From NCBI RefSeq assembly GCF_036898095.1, contig NC_090751.1:79393009-79457008 (forward strand): a stretch of DNA of 64,000 nucleotides, written 5' to 3'. The notes under the pieces are model-generated. The model made no database searches. It had not been told where the DNA came from and worked only from the letters and a program-made list of their open reading frames with translations. The position numbers were made by a program, and so were the translations under genes. Source of the DNA: Palaemon carinicauda. Its lineage: Eukaryota; Arthropoda; Malacostraca; Decapoda; Palaemonidae. This document shows, one piece after another, positions 57,755 to 64,000 of this stretch. Positions within the stretch are counted from its first letter, which is position 1. Each line of letters opens with the position of its first letter.

Positions 57755-59103
57755 TTAGTTCATTTGATAGTTATGAGCTATTCCTTTGAGATATTCCAAA
57801 GCGTCTCTTTCAATGTTGTACTCGAGAACAATTTTCTTCATTCTTTCATCAGCGCTTCTATATTTTTTCAGCTTTAATGGTGGTCTGCGTCCTGCTATCA
57901 GTTGTTCCATATCTCTTCTCTTTTGTAATTTCATTAGAGTTTCTATAAATTTCCATATGGTTGGGTGGTTAGCTCCAAGTTTAAAAGCAATTCTGCGATG
58001 AGCAGCTTCTGCGTGGTTATTTGTTCGATTTTCATCATTTAAAGTAGTTTCATATTGCGACAATATATCATTGGGATACAAGGGTGGCCTTCAGCATCTG
58101 CTGCGCCTATTGTAGCTACCTATATAATTATATTCAAACCAATCAAATATTGGCATAAATTCCTCAGGCAAAAAGTCAGAAAGTTAGGGTAGTTGCTCCG
58201 ACTGCAGCGATATGTCTGCATGCTTTGTGCTAAATAAAAAAAAAAAAAAACATCCCCTTATTTGGACTCTCGGAAAGCATTATGTCATAGCACCAATAGC
58301 TGCTTGTTTAAAGTCACAATGAATACACTCCGGTCTTAGATTAGGTGCCAATGATTTAACCATTTCAAACATGCGTAGGTAAGTTGAACGTTGCTTATTT
58401 GTTAGAAAGATATACAGAATTGGATGAACACCATCAAGTTTTTTTGCCAAAATACAATATACTTGTGAGAATAAAATAGGGGCTATGTTGAATGTACCGT
58501 CAACAAACCATGTCGATTCTACTAGATAATGTACCCAGGATTCTCTTCCAAATATAATGATGTGGTTACTTTCTGGACCATTATCAGCCAAAAGAAACCT
58601 TTCTTCCAATAAGTTATCAGATTTATACATTTTATGTGTAGTTGGAATGGCAAACTGCAGAAGATTAGTAGGATTTGCTGGCACTAAGCTAATATAATTT
58701 CTTTTTTGTCTAATTATTTTCTTCATGCTGTCCAACGTTGGTAATGATGCTTGCACTGATAAAGGCACACCAGATATACATTCATTTATAAGAACACTAG
58801 GTACTTCTTGTGATTCTTCTGCACAGCGTTTTAAATTTACTTTTACCTTAGCAACTTTTACATTTGATGCAGAGGCCGAATGAGTGTGTTCATTTATTTT
58901 CTTTATCACATAGCTATTCCTGGTGTAGATCCGTCCATTGCATCTTCCCCTTTGTTCGCAGTGCCAAAATTTGATGCTAGAATCACTCTTGGATGATCTA
59001 TCAAAAACGTAAATAAAACCATCGTGGTGAAATTTCTCTTTTCCGCGTTTGGAAAGAATATCTGCTTCCATTTTGAGGGCTTGAAGAAGATTCATAAAAA
59101 TAT
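57755..59103 (-). pseudogene. FLYWCH zinc-finger MULE transposase (Phantom-like)
   Basis: The N-terminal part (about 59090-58860) is a FLYWCH finger: GFIYVFDRSSKSDSSIKFWH, CEQRGRCNGRIY, and H-T-H at the end. The central part is the MULE transposase core: WFVDGTFNIAP with the first catalytic Asp, and ECIHCDFKQAAIGAM with the second. Downstream in broken frames come FFFFFYLAQSMQ, LPEEFMPIFDWFEYNYIG and finally 58081-57755 with NDENRTNNHAEAAHRRI, holding the catalytic Glu region. Breaks are a stop near 58280, an A-run near 58230-58246 and a frame change near 58090. The first sixteen or so residues of the 290-codon frame come from the adjacent MITE, so the original start is lost or displaced. The enzyme would cut and join the element's ends in the nucleus. 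Confidence 0.87.
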
Positions 59104-59403
59104 TAACCCTCTTACCCCCAAAGGACGTACTGGTACGTTTCACAAAACTCATCCCTTTACCCCCATGGACGTACCGGTACGTCCTTGCAGAAAAATGCTA
59201 TTTAAATTTTTTTTTGCATATTTTTTATATTTTTTTGAGAAACTTCAGGCACTTTCCAAGAGAATGAGACCAACCTGACCTCTCTATAACGAAAATTAAG
59301 GCTGTTAGAGCAATTTAAAAAAAATATACTGCAAAATGTGCTTGAAAAAAAATAACCCTTGGGGGTTAAGGGTTGGAAATTTCCAAATAGCCTGGGGGTA
59401 ATG
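59104..59403. mobile_element. MITE, copy 2, inserted in the Phantom element
   Basis: Aligns with 45341-45648. It has CTTACCCCCAAAGG at the left, a CCTGGGGGTAA right end, and the same 18-bp palindrome at 59167-59184. It lies immediately 5' of the transposase coding sequence. Confidence 0.87.
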
Positions 59404-59681
59404 AAGAAAATATTTACTCTTTTTTGAAATAAAAAAGTAAACATATTTGTTATGCTTGTAAACAATCTAAGTTAAACTATAAAATTATTAAATTATTAAA
59501 TTTCCAGAGTTATCCAGCAGAAAAAAAAAACCATTGCCTTATATGCTTATAATAGGAGTACTTATTCCTTCGCCGGTGGTGAATCAGCGGTGGTGAAATG
59601 GCATCGGAGGCGAATGGGCGGTGGCTAACTGTCAGTGGTTAACTGTCGGCGGTGAATCGGCAGCGGCGAATGGTCCTATCC

Positions 59682-59683
<2 letters not shown>

Positions 59684-59766
<83 letters not shown>

Positions 59767-59780
59767 CATATATATATACA

Positions 59781-59824
<44 letters not shown>

Positions 59825-59826
59825 TG

Positions 59827-59915
<89 letters not shown>
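59684..59915. repeat. (TA)n microsatellite
   Basis: A 232-bp TA block with a few ACATA and ACAGTATA interruptions. It abuts the right end of the Phantom element. Confidence 0.97.
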
Positions 59916-59917
<2 letters not shown>

Positions 59918-59929
59918 TAATTCATGTAT

Positions 59930-60171
59930 ATAGATGTGTGTTGTATGTCAAGGTAAATGAACTCAATATTCATGAGTATTCCACAAAAACCTATATCTCC
60001 GCATGTTATTGCAAAGATTGCATTTTGGTAGCGAAGGGAGTTTAGTTGCTTTTGGGTGCTCGAGTTGACAAGTCCCTCACCTGAGAGGTTAGTTGTGTAT
60101 AGTGTACTTACCAATGAACCTTTTGTAATAAATGAAGAAAACCCATTTTCTGACGGCTCATTATCTGTCTA
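59930..60171 (+). repeat. Probable 5' LTR (3' part) of Ty3/gypsy element 3
   Basis: Carries an AATAAA signal at about 60129 and ends near CTGTCTACA, followed by TGGGTCTTATAAA, a candidate primer-binding site 80 bp before gag. The 5' boundary is masked by the TA tract, and no second LTR is in the window. Confidence 0.5.
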
Positions 60172-60251
60172 CATGGGTCTTATAAAAATACATCTTTTTG
60201 TGTATGCTGTGAGTGAAGTTATTCTTTGAGCCGGTAAAATAAAAGTTCAAG

Positions 60252-61400
60252 ATGCCTAAATATACAAGGACTAACATAGCAGACGCTGCTGCTACAGGAG
60301 ATGAGAACGAAGGAGCAGTGGTATATAGCTTTCCCGATGAAGAGTATAAACAGGAAATTAGAACCCAAAAATTGGAAAATAAGTTAGATAACTTACATTA
60401 GTTAATGAGCAGATTGTTGGTGGAACGAGAACAGGTGTGGTGCGCAACCACAGAATATCCGACATACATGGATGAAGTTCAAACGCATACAAGTGAAAGT
60501 ACACATGCACAGCCGAGTGAAGATACGTAAATCGTAGTTCGAACGTTGCCAGAACTCCAGGCAAGTGTTAAGCCTTTTGATGATCAATGGCCTAACAACA
60601 TGTTCCAATCGATTGACGTGTTTTTGAGAGACTTTGAAGTAGCTACGTATGGGTGGTCAGAAAAAGAAAAAACTATTCAAGTAATGAGATTGCTGAAAGA
60701 TGCTCCTGCAATGGAGGTAATTTGTTGGCCGCAAGACAGTTTAAGAAGTTATACTGAAATAAAACGACATTTAACTGAGAAGTATGCCTTGCCTGATGCG
60801 AGAATGGGAGACCTAAAAGAAAATTTCAAACCCAAAATATGGGAAAGTGAATCCGTTCTTAGTTCTGCAACTCGCGTATTTCGGGATTACGATTTGTTTG
60901 CTACCTGGAGGGCCAATCTCCCAGAAGGTGATAAAATAGCGATTGCCCGTAAACATATTCGCCTCTGTGGTAAACCCGTATCTATGTGGTTATTTGTTAG
61001 ATGACAATCGCTCGTTAGCAGATGTAGTGAGTGGGATACAAAACATTTTAGACAGTTTGCCAGAAGAAAAAATGACTGGGCATAACTGGCCCGATTCTGA
61101 GAAGTTGGCAGCCATGCGAGGCACTCGACCTCCTAAGTAAGGGTCGGTGAGTGCCCAACCCAAGGATCCCCCGGCTGTTACACTTGTCAGGCCTACGGTC
61201 ATCTATCTCGAGAGTGCTCAGCAAAAAACGCCCAGGGCGGGTGTGCTGTGGCACATGCACACCTCTCCCCGCCTAATATCCGAGGAAAAGGAAACAGGGG
61301 AAGAGGGAGGCGAGGGACATCACAAGCAGTAGCCGAGGAAGCAGTGACGACAGACATGACAGAGCAGGCACTGGGACCTCCATCGGTACCCCTGACCTCA
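60252..61400 (+). pseudogene. Gag of Ty3/gypsy element 3, broken
   Basis: Starts MPKYTRTNIADAAATGDENE. After stops near 60400 and 60530 the main frame (to 61004) has VKPFDDQWPNNMFQSIDVFL and TIQVMRLLKDAPAMEVICWP, a capsid-like retrotransposon gag pattern. A frame change near 60985 leads to RSLADVVSGIQNILDSLPEE. At 61176-61215 a CCHC knuckle is readable (CYTCQAYGHLSREC), followed by a Gly/Arg-rich stretch. At least three frame or stop lesions are present. Confidence 0.8.
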
Positions 61401-62880
61401 CCCCCACAGCACTAGGGAGCAGTGGCATTGCAGCTGAGGTCATTGGCCCATGCCCCATATCTCGTAATGGCCGTCTAGGAATGTGTTTCACTGATTGAAA
61501 AAAGATTCTCATCAAACTCACTGCAGTCGGTGATATCCATCGTCCTTGACACGCCAGGAGGAAATAAACGACGTATAAACCATACAACAATCATCAAATT
61601 TAAGGTGGGGTCTGTGAAGTTTTCACATGATTTTTTTGTCTTGTCAACCTTGAGAATTCCAGGAATCGAGGCTATTTTAGGAATTTATTTTATCTCTAAT
61701 AATCAAATTTGCATTTTTGAGGGAAAAGATACAATAACAGTAAAAGCAGGAGGGTACATTTTGCCGATAGAAAGTCATGAGACAGTAACCGCGTGTGCGG
61801 GTTCAGAGAGACATTTAATCAAGGTAACAGCTGTACCTGAGGGAGGAGAAGTGTTGTCTCCCCAGACACTTATGAGCATATCAGTGACCCCGTGTTGCCC
61901 TCTTGTGGAAGGAACCAAGGTCGTTGTTAAACCCCATGACAATTGGGCCCATATGATATCAGAGGGCTTGAGAGAAGTAAAAGAGAACAGAGCTGATATA
62001 ACAATAGTTAATTTGTCAAATAAAAGAGTTGTTTTAGGAAGTGATTCAGTGTGTAAATTAGATTTATGTGAAATTGCTTATAATGGGATGTTGGAAACCA
62101 CAACTACAGCCCGCACAGACGGACGCACTTGGAATTTGATTATACAAGCATGAAAATTATGTCCATCAGAGTATCATGTATTTAGTTCCATTGTCAATAA
62201 TTATTCCGATGTAATTGCAATTGGATATGAGCCACCCGGGAGGATTGATCGATTTCCCTTGGAGAGATAGAAAGGGGAATTTATAAATTAAAGCAACAAG
62301 GGATAATCGAGGAGAGTGAATCCCCCTGGGCTTCTCCAATTGTAGCTGTTAAGAAAAAGGATGGCTCTTTAAGATTCTGTGTTGATTATAGGATGTTGAA
62401 TGCAGTCACAAAGGATAATGCATTTCCATTGCCCTTAATCGAAGAATTACTTGTGAAAGTACGAGATAGTAAATATTTTACAGCTGTTAATTTAAAATCT
62501 GGATACTATCAAATAACCATTCAGGAAGACAGTAAATGTAAATCTGCATTTATAGCTTACGATCAACTATTTCAATTTAATTTTCTCCTTTCGGTATTAA
62601 AAATGCTCCAAGTCATTTCTCTAGAGTAATAATGGCAGTTTTGTCGCCCTTAATTGGCCATAATGTTCTTGTTTATTTAGATGATATAATGATTACAGGG
62701 AAATCGGCTGAAGAACATAATGATAATATTCGTAAAGTTTTAGAAGCATTGCGACGTAATGGTATGAAAATAAATTTGTCAAAGTGCAAATTTTTCTGTA
62801 AATAGGTCGAATTTTTAGGTCACATAATAACCCCAGAAGCTATCCAACCCTGCCCCAGTAAAGCCCCAGTAAAGTAGCGG
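61401..62880 (+). pseudogene. Protease-linker and reverse transcriptase of Ty3/gypsy element 3
   Basis: The protease region reads CVSLIEKRFSSNSLQSV then TPGGNKRRINHTTIIKF and IPGIEAILGIYFIS. The usual D-T-G before VSLI is not visible (GRLGMCVSLI), so the active-site loop appears deleted. RT follows: GIIEESESPWASPIVAVKKK, LRFCVDYRMLNAVT, KYFTAVNLKSGYYQI, then after a frame change LIGHNVLVYLDDIMITGKSA, with the catalytic YLDD kept. A TAG lies before this (near 62267) and another inside at about 62803 (KFFCK then stop, then VEFLGHIITPEA). Confidence 0.82.
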
Positions 62881-63056
62881 CTCTTAGAGATTTCCCCCGG
62901 CCACGTAACTCTAAGGAAGTAGCTGGGTTCCTAGGGCTCGTTGGGTATCACCGTAAATTCATAAAAGGTTTTGGAGAGATAGCGAGACCCTTAGATGCTT
63001 TAAAGAAACAAAAAGAAATAAATTGGGGAGCAGAAGAAGAAAGGGCCTTTAACCAT

Positions 63057-63500
63057 TTGAAAACTGCCTTAACTAGCAATGAATTACTCGCATATCCTAG
63101 ATTTGATCCCCCGTTTTTAGTGACAACAGATGCGAGTAGTGTAGCTATTGGTGGCGTAGTTTCTCAAGGAGATGATAAAGGCAGAGAGCGACCCATTTGT
63201 TTTGCTTCCCGGGCATTAAAAGGGGCAGAAAAGAATTATAGTACATTCGATCAAGAGGCTTTGGCTATTCTTTGGGTTCTAGAGAGGCATCAATTCTTTT
63301 TATTAGGTCAGTCGATTAAGTTACGAAGTGATCATCGCCCCTTACGTGATTTGTATTATAAAAATTATTTGACCTCTTGACAAGCGTGATGGATTGAGAG
63401 ATTGTTAGAGTTTAATATAAAGAGTTTTCACCACATAAAAGGTAAAGCTAACAAGGTAGCTGATGCTCCCTCTAGAGGTGCAGTAATAGGAGTAACAACT
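63057..63500 (+). pseudogene. RNase H of Ty3/gypsy element 3
   Basis: The frame has LLAYPRFDPPFLVTTDASSV (first catalytic Asp), FDQEALAILWVLERHQFFLL (catalytic Glu) and LRSDHRPLRDL (third Asp). Two TGA codons follow at the positions where the family has Arg (LTS-stop-QA-stop-WIERLLEF). FHHIKGKANKVADAPSRG then closes the domain. Confidence 0.88.
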
Positions 63501-63605
63501 AGGGCACAAAAGAAGAACGAAGAACGTAACCGAAATATTGAAGACCCCCATCAAAATAGAGAAAATAGAGAATGGGATATGAATTCTCCCGTTGAGCAAG
63601 CAAAA

Positions 63606-63607
<2 letters not shown>

Positions 63608-63690
<83 letters not shown>
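63608..63690. repeat. (GA)n microsatellite inside pol
   Basis: An 83-bp AG tract in the linker between RNase H and integrase. It encodes a Glu-Arg repeat in the reading frame. Confidence 0.98.
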
Positions 63691-63693
<3 letters not shown>

Positions 63694-64000
63694 AGGTGAA
63701 TATATGTGGGTGACCAAGGAAATGATCAGGGGTGTCCAGAATGAATGCCCTGATGATGCAGGTTTAATTGACTTGGGAAGTTGGGACATAAAAGAAGTCC
63801 GAGAGGTACAGAAAAAAGAGGAATAGATGAAAGAGTGCGAGCAGGAATTAAAGGGGAATCAGAGGGTTATCCGTCGTTTCTGAATGTGCCTCGTGAGAAT
63901 TTTTTTATAGGAAATGATATTTCATATTATGCTTACGAGAAGAGGGGAGGGGAATTTTGTGCACGGGTAGTTCTTCCTCCCTCTTTAATTAATCGAGCCA
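63691..64000 (+). pseudogene. Integrase N-terminal region of Ty3/gypsy element 3 (runs off the window)
   Basis: After the (GA)n tract come EMIRGVQNECPDDAGLIDLG, a TAG at about 63824, and then ISYYAYEKRGGEFCARVVLP and PSLINRA at the edge. This is the segment that precedes the integrase HHCC zinc domain in Ty3/gypsy pol. The rest lies outside the window. Confidence 0.65.

Overview
This 64 kb window is nuclear DNA of an animal, most likely a decapod crustacean (shrimp, crayfish or crab). The evidence is the kind and density of repeats: eleven long and nearly pure (GA/CT)n tracts, long (TA)n tracts, a tRNA-SINE-like repeat and a dispersed repeat that I associate with decapods, PAT/Ngaro/DIRS-type tyrosine-recombinase retrotransposons, Ty3/gypsy elements, an RTE/craft-like LINE, a FLYWCH/MULE (Phantom-type) DNA transposon and TTAA-type elements. 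I recognise no host gene, no RNA gene, no CRISPR and nothing bacterial. The species call is inference; the element calls rest on protein motifs and repeat structure.

Layout. 1-4.2 kb: Ty3/gypsy element 1 (minus strand), with a 947-codon gag-pol reading frame and a broken integrase. 5.4-12.9 kb: a composite satellite block. A 35-bp minisatellite lies at each end in opposite orientations, and a 4.2 kb TTGCAA/CAATTG-type array lies between them and changes polarity twice. 12.9-13.5 kb: tail of a non-LTR retrotransposon. 13.77-22.29 kb: a PAT/Ngaro-like retrotransposon (minus strand) with split direct repeats A1 ... B1-A2-B2, gag, RT/RNase H and tyrosine recombinase. A 3.2 kb TTAA-flanked element, itself carrying five tandem ~372-bp units, has landed in the recombinase gene. 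23.46 kb: SINE. 23.77-28.89 kb: Ty3/gypsy element 2 (minus) with two LTRs and an internal ~749-bp tandem duplication. 30.4-32.5 kb: 42-bp minisatellite. 33.3 kb: SINE. 34.2-38.7 kb: a second, more decayed DIRS-type element (minus) with a Ser-Pro-x-Arg-Arg pentapeptide repeat in its gag. 39-43 kb: microsatellites and a LINE tail. 43.3 kb: solo LTR. 45.3-45.9 kb: MITE plus SINE. 47.0-47.6 kb and 54.1-56.8 kb: two copies of one LINE in opposite orientations, flanking a 5.4 kb CAA-rich satellite. 57.1-59.7 kb: Phantom-type MULE inserted in (TA)n and preceded by a perfect 130-bp inverted copy of its terminus. 59.9-64.0 kb: Ty3/gypsy element 3 (plus strand), running off the window end.

The window is a nested graveyard of transposons and satellites, not a pathway. 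The most unusual structures are the symmetric composite satellite with orientation switches (5.4-12.9 kb), the satellite-bearing TTAA element nested precisely in a recombinase gene (15.1-18.3 kb), the perfect inverted duplication of the Phantom terminus around a (TA)n core (57.13-57.56 kb), and a MITE whose two copies both keep an 18-bp perfect palindrome.
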